A DNA stretch of 64,000 nucleotides from NCBI GenBank assembly GCA_024398105.1, contig JAKSJP010000004.1, forward strand, positions 80,052 to 144,051, read 5' to 3'. Below are positions 20,277-28,916 of this stretch, piece after piece. Each line of letters opens with the position of its first letter. Within the stretch, counting starts at the first letter, position 1. A program made the position numbers and the translations under genes. Under the pieces are notes generated by a model. It did not search any database and was not told where the DNA came from. It saw only the letters and a program-made list of their open reading frames with translations. Source of the stretch: Bacteroidales bacterium (lineage in GTDB: Bacteria; Bacteroidota; Bacteroidia; Bacteroidales; UBA932).

Positions 20277-21071
20277 CTATATATGCTTCTGCACTACCTC
20301 CAGCAGCCTCCGGTGGTTGGCAGGGGAGTTGGCGGCGACGATTATTCCCGCTTTCCTGAGCGAAGGCTCGCAGCCGTCAATACCGCTCATTACACCTCCA
20401 GCTTCAGTCAGGATGAGCTTGGCGGCCGCAAAGTCCCATGGCAGGAGCCTGTATTCGAAGTAGAGTTCGATGCGTCCGCAGGCAAGGAAACAGATCTCGA
20501 GAGCCGCGGCACCGAATCTGCGTACGTCGTTACACTGCATATAGGTCTCCATGATTATGTCTGAGCAGGCCTGGGCGTGCTCCTTGCGGTAGAGACAGAG
20601 TGCCGAGCATAGGATGCCGTTCTCGAACGAGCGGCCGGAAACCTTGATGGGAATGCCGTTGCACAAGGCACCATGGTCCTTTTCGGCGCAGTAGAGCTCG
20701 TCTCTCATAGGACTGTAGACGACGCCTGCGACGACTTCGCCGTGACGGGAAAGCGCGACCGAGATGCAGCAGTGGTCGATTCCGCGGGAATAGTTCGCCG
20801 TGCCGTCGATAGGGTCGATGATCCAGACATATTCCGGGACTATGGTACCTTCGCCTCCGTCGCCGTTGCCGTCATGTCCGAGGTCCTCCTCTTCGCAGAA
20901 AAAGCCGCTGCCGGGAATCAACTCGGAAAGCTTTTCACAAAGGAAGTGCTGTACGGCCAGGTCTGAGCTGGTCACGATGTTGGTGAAACCCTCCTTCTGG
21001 TTCACGACGAAACCTTCCGTCACCATCAGGCCGGCTGCCTGACGTACTATGTCGATTATCTTCTGCAGCAT
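20277..21071 (-). CDS. Inositol monophosphatase family phosphatase
   Basis: 264 residues. The metal-binding signatures of the family are complete: acidic CEEEDLG at about 59-65, WIIDPIDGTANYSRG with Asp86 and Asp89 at about 83-97, and the late LPWDFAAAKLILTEAGG. Members hydrolyse inositol phosphates, 3'-phosphoadenosine 5'-phosphate or sugar bisphosphates with Mg2+ in the cytosol. Which of these it uses is not clear; the Gly/Asp-rich HDGNGDGGEG loop (about 66-75) is an insertion near the active site. It is divergent from the membrane sensor-like gene. Confidence 0.85.
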   Translation of the reverse strand: MLQKIIDIVRQAAGLMVTEGFVVNQKEGFTNIVTSSDLAVQHFLCEKLSELIPGSGFFCEEEDLGHDGNGDGGEGTIVPEYVWIIDPIDGTANYSRGIDHCCISVALSRHGEVVAGVVYSPMRDELYCAEKDHGALCNGIPIKVSGRSFENGILCSALCLYRKEHAQACSDIIMETYMQCNDVRRFGAAALEICFLACGRIELYFEYRLLPWDFAAAKLILTEAGGVMSGIDGCEPSLRKAGIIVAANSPANHRRLLEVVQKHI

Positions 21072-21146
21072 ATTGTCGTTCTGAATTAATGGTAGTATTC
21101 GCAGATATCCTGGGCGTAAAGATACTATTATCTTTGAGAAATTGAC

Positions 21147-21154
21147 TATATTTG
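21147..21154 (+). promoter_or_regulatory. Promoter -7 box for the sensor-like/trkH/helicase operon
   Basis: TATATTTG, 29 nt before the ATG at 21184. Confidence 0.6.
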
Positions 21155-21183
21155 CCTGACAAGCTATCTGTCATTTGCTGGAC

Positions 21184-22017
21184 ATGGGAAAGAAACTAAG
21201 GAAATACCTGAAGGAATTCAGGCTCTCGATGAGGATGAAGGCTGTGCTCGCCCTTGGCGCCATAGCAGTCACTCTTCTCGTCAGCAGTATTCTTTCCGTC
21301 ATGGAGTATACCAGAATGAGTGACTATGTCTCTGAGCTGATCGGTGAGAACATCCGCAGTATCAATGTCGCACAGAGGCTTGCAAATGTCAGCAACGAGT
21401 ACAATCTCGAGATCCTCACCATCATCGGCGACTCGACCAAGACGACCCTTCCTCCTTTTGACGAGGAAGAGTTCATGCGCCACTGCGACGACCTGAGGAC
21501 TTCTCTCGAGACCCGCAACCTTTCAAATCTCGCCGATTCCGTAGAGTATTCATTCTCTGCGTACATGCTTACTTCGCTTGAGCTTCCATCTGTCCTTCAG
21601 TCTGATTTCATCGATACCAGGACATGGTACTTCGACCGCCTCCAGCCGGTCTATGGAAGGCTCAGAGGCGATATCGAGAATCTCTCCGTGTCTACCTACC
21701 AGGATCTCCAGAAGAACTCAGAGACCTTCGAGAGAGGATTCTACCGAAGTGTCATCCCAGGAGCGGTCGCCGTAGCTGTCGGCCTTATGCTCGTGCTGAT
21801 GCTGCTCTTCTTCATCCTCAGCTATTTCGTCAATCCTGTCTATAAGATGAACGAGGCCTTTGACGAATATAAGGCGTTCAACAAGAAGTATAGCTATACC
21901 TTCGACGGGGACGATGAGCTTTCTGACCTGAACAGGAACATCACCGAACTTGCGGACGAGAACGCTCAGCTGCGTAAGAGACTCAGGGTGCTACGAGATG
22001 CCATGAACCAGAAATAG
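21184..22017 (+). CDS. Two-TM sensor-like membrane protein without output domain
   Basis: 277 residues from the ATG at 21184. One transmembrane segment at about 18-40, a helical extracytoplasmic domain of about 145 residues resembling four-helix-bundle ligand sensors (4HB_MCP type), a second membrane segment at about 188-213, then a short HAMP-like and coiled-coil tail. A sensor kinase or chemoreceptor would continue into a catalytic or signalling domain; here the protein simply ends. It is followed 21 nt later by trkH, so it may tune potassium uptake or be a partner for another protein. I cannot name a function. Confidence 0.65.
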   Translation: MGKKLRKYLKEFRLSMRMKAVLALGAIAVTLLVSSILSVMEYTRMSDYVSELIGENIRSINVAQRLANVSNEYNLEILTIIGDSTKTTLPPFDEEEFMRHCDDLRTSLETRNLSNLADSVEYSFSAYMLTSLELPSVLQSDFIDTRTWYFDRLQPVYGRLRGDIENLSVSTYQDLQKNSETFERGFYRSVIPGAVAVAVGLMLVLMLLFFILSYFVNPVYKMNEAFDEYKAFNKKYSYTFDGDDELSDLNRNITELADENAQLRKRLRVLRDAMNQK

Positions 22018-22038
22018 TCCTGAAAACCCCTCGCGACT

Positions 22039-23493
22039 ATGAACCTGAAAGTAATACTGAGAAATGTAGGACTTGCGCTGCTCGTCAGTGCATTGTTCAT
22101 GTTCCTGTCCATCCTGGTCTCGGTGTCTGAGGGCAATGACAGTGCGCTAGCAGCCCTGATGATCAGTTTCGTCATCACTTTCAGCGTGGGCGCTTTCCCT
22201 TTCATCTTCGTACGTAAGACCACTGCTATCAACCTCAAGGAAGGCTATATGATCATCGTCATATCCTGGGTCCTGTCCTTCCTTTTCGGTATGATGCCAT
22301 ATCTCCTCTGGGGAGGTCCGTTCACCGTCGCCAATGCATGGTTCGAGAGCGTCTCGGGATTTACGACCACAGGAGCCACGATCCTCGATGATGTGGAGGC
22401 TTTGCCAAGAAGCCTGTTGTTCTGGAGGTCATCGACACACTTCATCGGTGGATTGGGAGTCGCGGTCTTCCTGCTGCTCATCATCCCTCAGTCGTCTCCT
22501 ATGCGTCTGCGCCTGTCGTCGATGGAACTTTCGTCACTCTCCAAGGGCAGCTATGGCACGCGTACAAACAAGACTGTGTATGTGTTCACATACGTCTATC
22601 TCGCTTTCTTCGCTGCAGCTGTCGTGCTATATATGCTGGGCGGAATGCCTGCGTTTGACGCGGTCACCCATGCGTTCACGATCTGTTCGACCGGTGGATT
22701 CAGCCCTAGGACCCTGTCCATGGGATATTATGGCTCGAACTATTTCAATATCGTCACTACGGTCCTGATGGTGCTGGCTTCCTGCCACTATGCATTCTTC
22801 TATCTTGCAGTGGTCAATAGAAGCCTCAAGCCGTTCAACAATCCTATACTCAAGTACTATCTCAGCATCCTTGCCGTGGCGGCTTTCCTCGTTACGGTAT
22901 CCATGAAGACAAGCGGGATTGAACCGACCTGGGGAAAGGCATTGATGACCGCGTCGTTCAACGTCGCTGCCTATTCATCTACGACCGGACTTTCGATTAC
23001 TGACAACACGGGCTGGAACCCGTTCATCGTGTTCATCCTGCTGTTCCTGAGCCTGCAGTGCGGTATGGCCGGATCGACTTCAGGAGGACTCAAGGCTGAC
23101 CGTGGCTTCCTCCTTTTCAAGGCGGTGCGTGACAGCGTCAAGAAGACTATCAATCCATACAAGATCACAGACGTCCGGGTCGGCTCGAAGATCGTAAGAC
23201 AGGAGGAGATATATCCGCATCTGGTATATCTTACCTTGTTCTTCTTCATGTTCATGCTGTCTGTCGGACTCTGCTATGCACTCGGTAACGGGCAGCATTC
23301 GGTGACAGCCTCCATCGCGTCTCTCTCGAACGTGGGCCTCTCCTTCGATGCGATTGGCAGCAGCGGAAGCTACGGCTGGATGAATTCTCCGACTAAGTTC
23401 ATCCTGACTGTCGATATGTTGATGGGCCGTCTTGAGATCTATCCTGTCCTGGCCATATTCTATATTCTTCTGAACAGAAAAGAACTTAAGTAG
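22039..23493 (+). CDS. trkH: TrkH-family potassium uptake channel subunit
   Basis: 484-residue inner-membrane protein with the four-fold repeated pore architecture of the TrkH/KtrB family. Filter-like loops are recognisable as VSGFTTTGATIL, FTICSTGGFSPR, AAYSSTTGLSI and ASLSNVGLSF, each with the conserved Gly. It admits K+ together with a cytosolic NAD-binding regulator (TrkA), which is not in this window. It begins 21 nt after the sensor-like gene, and its stop is directly followed by the helicase ATG, so the three genes form one transcript. Confidence 0.9.
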   Translation: MNLKVILRNVGLALLVSALFMFLSILVSVSEGNDSALAALMISFVITFSVGAFPFIFVRKTTAINLKEGYMIIVISWVLSFLFGMMPYLLWGGPFTVANAWFESVSGFTTTGATILDDVEALPRSLLFWRSSTHFIGGLGVAVFLLLIIPQSSPMRLRLSSMELSSLSKGSYGTRTNKTVYVFTYVYLAFFAAAVVLYMLGGMPAFDAVTHAFTICSTGGFSPRTLSMGYYGSNYFNIVTTVLMVLASCHYAFFYLAVVNRSLKPFNNPILKYYLSILAVAAFLVTVSMKTSGIEPTWGKALMTASFNVAAYSSTTGLSITDNTGWNPFIVFILLFLSLQCGMAGSTSGGLKADRGFLLFKAVRDSVKKTINPYKITDVRVGSKIVRQEEIYPHLVYLTLFFFMFMLSVGLCYALGNGQHSVTASIASLSNVGLSFDAIGSSGSYGWMNSPTKFILTVDMLMGRLEIYPVLAIFYILLNRKELK

Positions 23494-24936
23494 ATGGGCA
23501 GGGCTGATTTCCTATACGACAGTTTCTGCTCGAGGCTGCCTTTTGAACCTACATCCTGTCAGGATTCGCTTTTCCGCGACATCGCTGATTTCATCACTGG
23601 CGATGACGGGGACATTCTCGTCGTGAACGGTTATGCCGGCACAGGAAAGACATCCGCGCTGGCTTCCGTCGTCTCTACGATGAAGGAACTTGAAGTACCT
23701 TGCATACTCCTTGCTCCCACCGGACGTGCCGCAAAGGTCCTTTCCTCATACACGCATTCTCCTGCATACACTATCCATAAGCATATCTACCGTCAGAAGA
23801 ACGTAGGTGACGACGGCTTCGGCGAATTCTCGCTCTTCATGAACAAGGCGAAGAATGCTCTTTTCATCGTCGATGAGGTATCGCTTATCGGAATCGACAA
23901 TGCAGGGGAGGGCCGCAGCGCCCAGTTCGGTACAGGCAACCTGCTCGAGGACCTGATAAACTTCGTCCGAAGCGGTTCAGACTGCCGTCTGATCATGGTA
24001 GGAGATTCGGCCCAGCTACCTCCGGTCGGGCTTGACAAGAGTCCGGCTCTTTCCGAGGAATACATGTCCATGGCAGGTGGAGTACGCTTTGCCACCCTTA
24101 CCACAGTCGTCCGTCAGCAGGAGGAATCAGGTATCCTGCATAACGCTACCCACATCCGTGAGATTCTCTCGGAAGAAGATTTCTTCGGCATCGAGGCTGA
24201 TGAGCTTGGGCTGGAAGTCGACGGTTTCCCTGATATAGAACGCATATCGGGAGGAGAACTGATCGACGCTCTCTCGGAGGCTTATTCCAGGTACGGCGAA
24301 GACGAGACCGTCGTCCTCTGCCGTTCTAACAAGAGGGCGATACGCTACAATGCCGGCATACGTGCCCAGGTCCAGTATCGTGAGGAAAGGCTTGTGCGAG
24401 GCGACAACCTGATGATTGTGAAGAACTGCTATCAGTTCGTCGATGATGTGGAGAATATGGACTACATCGCCAACGGTGACATGGCGAAGCTTGAGAAGAT
24501 TTCCCGTTTTGAGGAGCGTTATGGCCTTCATTTCGCAGAGGCCCGCCTCCGTTTCCCGGACTATGACGACCAGGAGATCTTAGCGAAGGTCTGCCTTGAC
24601 ACGCTTGAGTCAGAATCAGCCTCTCTTACCTACGAGCAGCAGAACAGGCTCTATCAGGGAGTCCTGGAAGACTATTCGCATCTGACGACGAAGAAAAAGC
24701 GTTACGATGCCGTCAGGGAAGATCCTTTCTACAATGCATTGCAGCTCAAGTATGCCGATGCGATAACCTGCCATAAATCCCAGGGCGGACAGTGGCAATG
24801 CGTGTTCATAGACAATCCGTTCTGGCAGGACGAACTTGTGGAAGATGACCTGAAGTGGCTCTACACGGCGATCACTCGAGCTGTGGACAAAGTATATCTC
24901 GTAAACTTCAAAGACAATCTATTTACTAAACAATAA
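23494..24936 (+). CDS. RecD-like SF1 helicase (AAA_30 / UvrD_C_2)
   Basis: 480 residues. Walker A GYAGTGKT at 46-53, motif Ia LLAPTGRAAK, Walker B FIVDEVSLIG, motif III IMVGDSAQLPPVG, motif IV-like VVRQQEESG, and C-terminal TCHKSQGGQWQCVFID and WLYTAITRAVDKVYLV (UvrD_C_2). This is the arrangement of RecD2-like 5'-3' helicases but without a long N-terminal region, as in the stand-alone ATP-dependent RecD-like proteins of Bacteroidota. Probable role in DNA repair or replication. Starts immediately after the trkH stop with no gap; the unrelated partner suggests the operon is a matter of arrangement rather than pathway. Confidence 0.88.
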   Translation: MGRADFLYDSFCSRLPFEPTSCQDSLFRDIADFITGDDGDILVVNGYAGTGKTSALASVVSTMKELEVPCILLAPTGRAAKVLSSYTHSPAYTIHKHIYRQKNVGDDGFGEFSLFMNKAKNALFIVDEVSLIGIDNAGEGRSAQFGTGNLLEDLINFVRSGSDCRLIMVGDSAQLPPVGLDKSPALSEEYMSMAGGVRFATLTTVVRQQEESGILHNATHIREILSEEDFFGIEADELGLEVDGFPDIERISGGELIDALSEAYSRYGEDETVVLCRSNKRAIRYNAGIRAQVQYREERLVRGDNLMIVKNCYQFVDDVENMDYIANGDMAKLEKISRFEERYGLHFAEARLRFPDYDDQEILAKVCLDTLESESASLTYEQQNRLYQGVLEDYSHLTTKKKRYDAVREDPFYNALQLKYADAITCHKSQGGQWQCVFIDNPFWQDELVEDDLKWLYTAITRAVDKVYLVNFKDNLFTKQ

Positions 24937-24941
24937 TAACA

Positions 24942-26018
24942 ATGAACACAAAAAAGATTCTCGCATTTGCTGCTGCAGTCGCAGTGTCATGTGCACTGTG
25001 CTCAGCGCAGACAACTCAGGTCCAGGTCATCGAGAACGGTGGTACCGGTCCTTACAAGTCAGTCGCTGTCGGAGACGAAAGTCTTCCTACACACATCATC
25101 TATCGTCCTCAGAACCTTGAGGCAGCCGTGGCACAGAACGGAGGAAAGCTTCCTGTCATCGTCTATGCAAACGGTGCATGTGTGAACAACAGCCTTGAGA
25201 TGAGCCGCCTCCTCAGCGAGGTCGCTTCATACGGCTATGTCATCCTCGCCATCGGACCTTACGAGGAGTATTCAGACGAGAAATTCTACAACCAGTGGAA
25301 GGGTGTCGTAAAGGGTTCATATCCTTCGACAAAGGAAGTGCTCGTAATGGGTAACGGAGAGAGAGTCTTCGCCTATACAGCCGAGGAGAGAGAGGCTCAG
25401 AGATTGGAAAGAGAGGCAGCACGTGCTGCTGCAGCCGCTGCGGCAAAGAAGGCTCCTAAGAAGAACGCCGCTCCTGCACCTGCTCCATTCCGCACATATC
25501 CTAAGCAGATGCTCGAGGCTATCGACTGGATCACTGACCAGGCTGCTACAAAGACCAGCGAGTACTACCACATGGTAGATCTCGACAAGATTGCTGCCAT
25601 GGGCCAGTCTTGCGGTGGCGCACAGACCCTCGCAGTCGCTCATGACCCAAGAATCAAGACCTGCGTCATGCTCAACACCGGTATCGGTGAAAACTCCATG
25701 CAGGGCGTAGACAAGAACTGCCTTGAGAGCCTCCATACTCCTATGTTCTATATGATCGGCGGTCCTGTGGACATCGCTTACAAGAACGCGCAGGGTGACT
25801 ATGACAACATCAAGGACCTTCCTATCGTCATGGCTAACTCCCTCGACGGCCACTCAGGTACCTACTACGAGAAGAACGGCGGTCCTTACGCTGTCGCTGC
25901 CCGCAAGTGGCTCGACTGGCAGCTCAAGGGCAAGGTGGGAGAGTCTGCAATGTTCCTCGACGACGAGTACGAGGCTAAGTTCTACCCGGCTTGGACCTTC
26001 GTAAGGAAGAACTGGTAA
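24942..26018 (+). CDS. Secreted alpha/beta hydrolase with Ala/Lys/Pro-rich insert
   Basis: 358 residues; signal peptide ending near CSAQ (residue 23). The fold is that of cutinase/dienelactone-hydrolase-like enzymes: strand LPVIVYANGACVNN, nucleophile elbow GQSCGG with Ser223, and His in LDGHSGTYY. Between the first strands and the nucleophile, residues about 145-180 form a charged helix that turns into an alanine run and a Lys/Pro/Ala stretch, a low-complexity linker not expected inside a compact hydrolase. Substrate unknown; an esterase acting outside the cytoplasm is the safe call. It starts 5 nt after the helicase stop and ends just before a palindromic element. Confidence 0.75.
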   Translation: MNTKKILAFAAAVAVSCALCSAQTTQVQVIENGGTGPYKSVAVGDESLPTHIIYRPQNLEAAVAQNGGKLPVIVYANGACVNNSLEMSRLLSEVASYGYVILAIGPYEEYSDEKFYNQWKGVVKGSYPSTKEVLVMGNGERVFAYTAEEREAQRLEREAARAAAAAAAKKAPKKNAAPAPAPFRTYPKQMLEAIDWITDQAATKTSEYYHMVDLDKIAAMGQSCGGAQTLAVAHDPRIKTCVMLNTGIGENSMQGVDKNCLESLHTPMFYMIGGPVDIAYKNAQGDYDNIKDLPIVMANSLDGHSGTYYEKNGGPYAVAARKWLDWQLKGKVGESAMFLDDEYEAKFYPAWTFVRKNW

Positions 26019-26043
26019 GCTTCTGACAGACAGAAAAGCTAGC

Positions 26044-26162
26044 GACCTAGGTCGGCTGAAAATGCCGTGACCTAGGTCGCTTTGTTTTTGTAATAAACTG
26101 TATATCAGTATGTTCTGTATTCTGGGTGACCTAGGTCGGGCACGTTTCGTCTGACCTAGGTC
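26044..26162. repeat. 119-bp palindromic element, copy 1
   Basis: Four copies of the 10-bp palindrome GACCTAGGTC at 26044, 26069, 26128 and 26153, with gaps of exactly 15, 49 and 15 bp. The two 15-bp loops are related as inverted copies (GAAAATGCC in the first; its counterpart in the second). It fills the space between convergent genes and could fold into two hairpins. A second element with identical geometry is at 41143-41261. Both are preceded by GCTAGC. Confidence 0.9.
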
Positions 26163-26173
26163 GCGCACAGAAT

Positions 26174-27439
26174 TTAGAGAATCGTGCAGGCGTGAGGAGC
26201 GAGGGTCGCTGAAAGCTCTGTGCCCGGGACGGTGATTGTCTGCTCTTCCTCGCCGATGTTGAAGAGAGCATGGTAGGTCTTGCCCTCGACTGTAGAAGCG
26301 ACGATGAGCTGACCGTTCTCGTTGAGCACCTGGTGTACGTTCTCGCCGTACTTGTTGAGCTTGAGAAGGGTCTCGTCGGTGAGAAGAGAGAGGGTGAAGT
26401 CATCCATTGAAGGGAGGTCGCCTCCGTACATGAGAGGTGAGCGGAAGATGCAGAAGAAGGTCATGAGTGACTTCTGCTCGTCCGGGGTAAGTCTGGTAGG
26501 ACGGTCCTCGCCACGCTCGCCGCGGATTGAAAGACGGCCGAGAGGAATCATGTCGCAGTCTGGCCATGTGCCGCCTCCGATATAGTCATACCAGCCCTGG
26601 GCAACTCTCATGAGGTTTGTGACATCTCCCCAGATATCCCATACGTCGTTGACCATTCTCCACATGTTTGCATGATTCTCAAGATGGTCCGCAAACTGAA
26701 CCGGGGTTGGGCCAGGGGATGTGCTGAGCACGATAGGGCGGCCGCACTGGTCGATAGCACGACGGATGAGTCCGATCTCCTCGAGATGGTATGGAGATGA
26801 AAGGTCGTCGATCTTCACATAGTCGACACCCCATGAAGCATAGAGGTCGAAAAGCGAGTTATAATACTCCTGCGCACCTGGCTGAGAAGCATCTACTGAC
26901 TTGTTGTCTCTGAGCCATCTGCAGAGTCTGTCATTGCTATAGATCATATCTGCTGTGATTCCATTGGTGCCCTTGATAGGCATCTTGTTCTCTACAGCGA
27001 CATTTGAGATACCTCTCATGAGGTGGATACCGAACTTGAGGCCCTTGCCATGGATATAGTCAGCGAGCGGCTTGAATCCCTTGCCGCCTGCAGCTGAAGG
27101 GAACCTGTTCTCTGCAGGGATGTAGCGGCCCCACTCGTCGAGTGAGTAGATAGGGTCGGTCTGGTTGTATCCGCCTGCCTTGTCGTTGGCTACGAACCAG
27201 CGGATGTCGACGATTACATACTCCCATCCGTACTTGAGAAGGTTCTCGGCCATGTAGTCGGCATTGGCCTTCACTTCTGATTCAACAACTGTAGGACCAT
27301 AGCAGTCCCAGCTGTTCCAACCCATAGGTGGGGTAGGAGCCCAGTCGCGGAAGTCCCCAGAGGAGCTCTGCTTTCCGCCACCGCACGATGTGAGCACGCC
27401 CATCACCGCGATTGCTGCAATAATTAAGGATCTTTTCAT
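26174..27439 (-). CDS. GH27 glycoside hydrolase, Asp-Ile variant
   Basis: 421-residue lipoprotein (lipobox LTSC, Cys19). GH27 barrel motifs: PPMGWNSWDCYG at 37-48, YVIVDIRWF at 74-82, FGIHLMRG, YVKIDDL with the presumed nucleophile Asp212, and WRMVNDVWD with the presumed acid/base Asp266. The C-terminal part is the usual antiparallel beta domain. Alpha-galactosidases carry Asp-Asp in the YxxxDDxW motif; here it is Asp78-Ile79. In the Streptomyces beta-L-arabinopyranosidase of GH27 an Ile replaces the same Asp, so arabinopyranosides may be preferred. That is inference from one residue. Acts at the surface or in the periplasm. Confidence 0.8.
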   Translation of the reverse strand: MKRSLIIAAIAVMGVLTSCGGGKQSSSGDFRDWAPTPPMGWNSWDCYGPTVVESEVKANADYMAENLLKYGWEYVIVDIRWFVANDKAGGYNQTDPIYSLDEWGRYIPAENRFPSAAGGKGFKPLADYIHGKGLKFGIHLMRGISNVAVENKMPIKGTNGITADMIYSNDRLCRWLRDNKSVDASQPGAQEYYNSLFDLYASWGVDYVKIDDLSSPYHLEEIGLIRRAIDQCGRPIVLSTSPGPTPVQFADHLENHANMWRMVNDVWDIWGDVTNLMRVAQGWYDYIGGGTWPDCDMIPLGRLSIRGERGEDRPTRLTPDEQKSLMTFFCIFRSPLMYGGDLPSMDDFTLSLLTDETLLKLNKYGENVHQVLNENGQLIVASTVEGKTYHALFNIGEEEQTITVPGTELSATLAPHACTIL

Positions 27440-27489
27440 CTTGAATTGATATTAGTTGGTTTGTAATTATCTGTTTCGCTATGAGTGGA

Positions 27490-28806
27490 TCAAGTCCTGG
27501 GACGTGTCACCAGCAACAGGTTCTCCGATGCGGAATCCTTCCAGTCTACCTTGATTCCGAAAACATGCGGTACAACTTCATGTCCTTCAGTCTTCTTCGC
27601 TTTCTTTGGCGAAAGACCCATCTTCTTGCCCAGTTCCTCACTTGTCAGAGGAATGTTCCTTGCCGTTACGTCTGCCCATCCCAGCTTGTCGCCGACTGAC
27701 TTGATGGACCTTTTGTCGAGAGTATGGACCTCGTCGATCTGGAAGGTCTTTCCGAAAGGCATGATGCTTTCCGCCGTTCCGGGACCATGGTACCCTGCAT
27801 TGCCGTCTTCCCCTGCCAGGTAGAGATTGGTGAATCGTCCTAGCTTCACAAGATTGAACCTGTCACACAGGCTGTTCGGTACGCCAGCCTTGCCGAGCGC
27901 CTTCCCGGGCTCGAAGAGGGTCATCCCGACAAGCCCGCCGGTGCCCCCTGGCAATCCGGCACCGTCCTCAGGTGCTCCAATGGCTTTCCTAGGGAGAACG
28001 GCCGACGCACGGCGTTCCTCCTCAGGGTCGAACTCAATCGTATTTCCCGAGTCATGCACGAATAGCCTGTATGGCTCGCCACGGCTTTCCCTGTCCATCA
28101 GTATCAGCAGCTCCTTGCATTCACCTCCGGTCGCAACTGTGTGGACCTCAGTGACATTGCCCAGCCTTTCCACAGCCATCGTGATGTCTGCCATCGGCGA
28201 GAGCTTGAGGAATATCCAGCGGCAGATCGCGAAGATCTCGTCCTTCAGTCCTAGCACGTCCGGCTGGCAGTCCTCGATCAGGAAAACCTTCTTCCCGGAC
28301 TCAGACCTTCGGGCGGGATCCATGAACACGACGTCCGGTCCGAAACCGTCAAGGACCTCACTGACATTGCCCGGCTCTACCATCATGGATCTGGTCTTTA
28401 TGTTCATGGTACCTAGCGCGGCGAAGTTTTCCCGCACGCTTTCGGAAAGGAGCCCGTCGGCCTCGTTGTGGAGCACGGCTTCGGACCTTCGGGCAAGGTA
28501 CCATGAATCTACTCCCAGCCCGCCGGTCAGGTCGGCTATCCTTTTCCATCCCATCCTTTCGGCTATTGACGCCTTATATGCGGCCGTGGCGGCAGAACTG
28601 CACTGTTCGGTACAGAGGCGGGTAGGGTAGAGCAGGTCGCTCCTCGAACCCCATTCAGGGACTTTCGCGACGATCCTTCGGCGTCCTTCTATAGTGTTGA
28701 CAGCCAGGTCGATGTCGATTGAAGGCCACTTCCTGCGTGAAAGAAGCAGCTTGGTCGTGTCGTCGTCCTGGTGCTCGGTTATGAATTGTCGGAGGATGTG
28801 GTCCAT
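27490..28806 (-). CDS. SAM methyltransferase with THUMP-like C-terminal domain (PG_1098-like)
   Basis: 438 residues. A Rossmann methyltransferase core has motif I IADLTGGLGVDS (about 89-100) and motif IV-like FMDPARRS, followed by a ferredoxin-like region and a C-terminal THUMP-like domain ending in HVFGIKVDWKDS. This is the architecture of the Bacteroidota family around PG_1098, thought to modify RNA. The DPARR motif resembles the DPPY/NPPY site of nucleic acid amino-methyltransferases. Target unknown. A Gly/Pro-rich loop (about 272-288) interrupts the C-terminal half. Divergent from the phosphosugar mutase gene, with its own -7 box. Confidence 0.82.
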   Translation of the reverse strand: MDHILRQFITEHQDDDTTKLLLSRRKWPSIDIDLAVNTIEGRRRIVAKVPEWGSRSDLLYPTRLCTEQCSSAATAAYKASIAERMGWKRIADLTGGLGVDSWYLARRSEAVLHNEADGLLSESVRENFAALGTMNIKTRSMMVEPGNVSEVLDGFGPDVVFMDPARRSESGKKVFLIEDCQPDVLGLKDEIFAICRWIFLKLSPMADITMAVERLGNVTEVHTVATGGECKELLILMDRESRGEPYRLFVHDSGNTIEFDPEEERRASAVLPRKAIGAPEDGAGLPGGTGGLVGMTLFEPGKALGKAGVPNSLCDRFNLVKLGRFTNLYLAGEDGNAGYHGPGTAESIMPFGKTFQIDEVHTLDKRSIKSVGDKLGWADVTARNIPLTSEELGKKMGLSPKKAKKTEGHEVVPHVFGIKVDWKDSASENLLLVTRPRT

Positions 28807-28837
28807 TGATTGTCGGAAGCTTACCCTATTTGCTTTA

Positions 28838-28845
28838 CAAAAATA
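28838..28845 (-). promoter_or_regulatory. Promoter -7 box for the THUMP-like methyltransferase gene
   Basis: TATTTTTG on the minus strand, 31 nt before the ATG at 28806. Confidence 0.55.
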
Positions 28846-28867
28846 GCCATAATATGAATTATTTTCA

Positions 28868-28875
28868 TATATTTG
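28868..28875 (+). promoter_or_regulatory. Promoter -7 box for the phosphosugar mutase gene
   Basis: TATATTTG, 41 nt before the ATG at 28917, followed by an A-rich leader. Confidence 0.6.
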
Positions 28876-28916
28876 TTATCTGGTAAAATACTAAAACTCT
28901 AAAAAATAATCATCAT

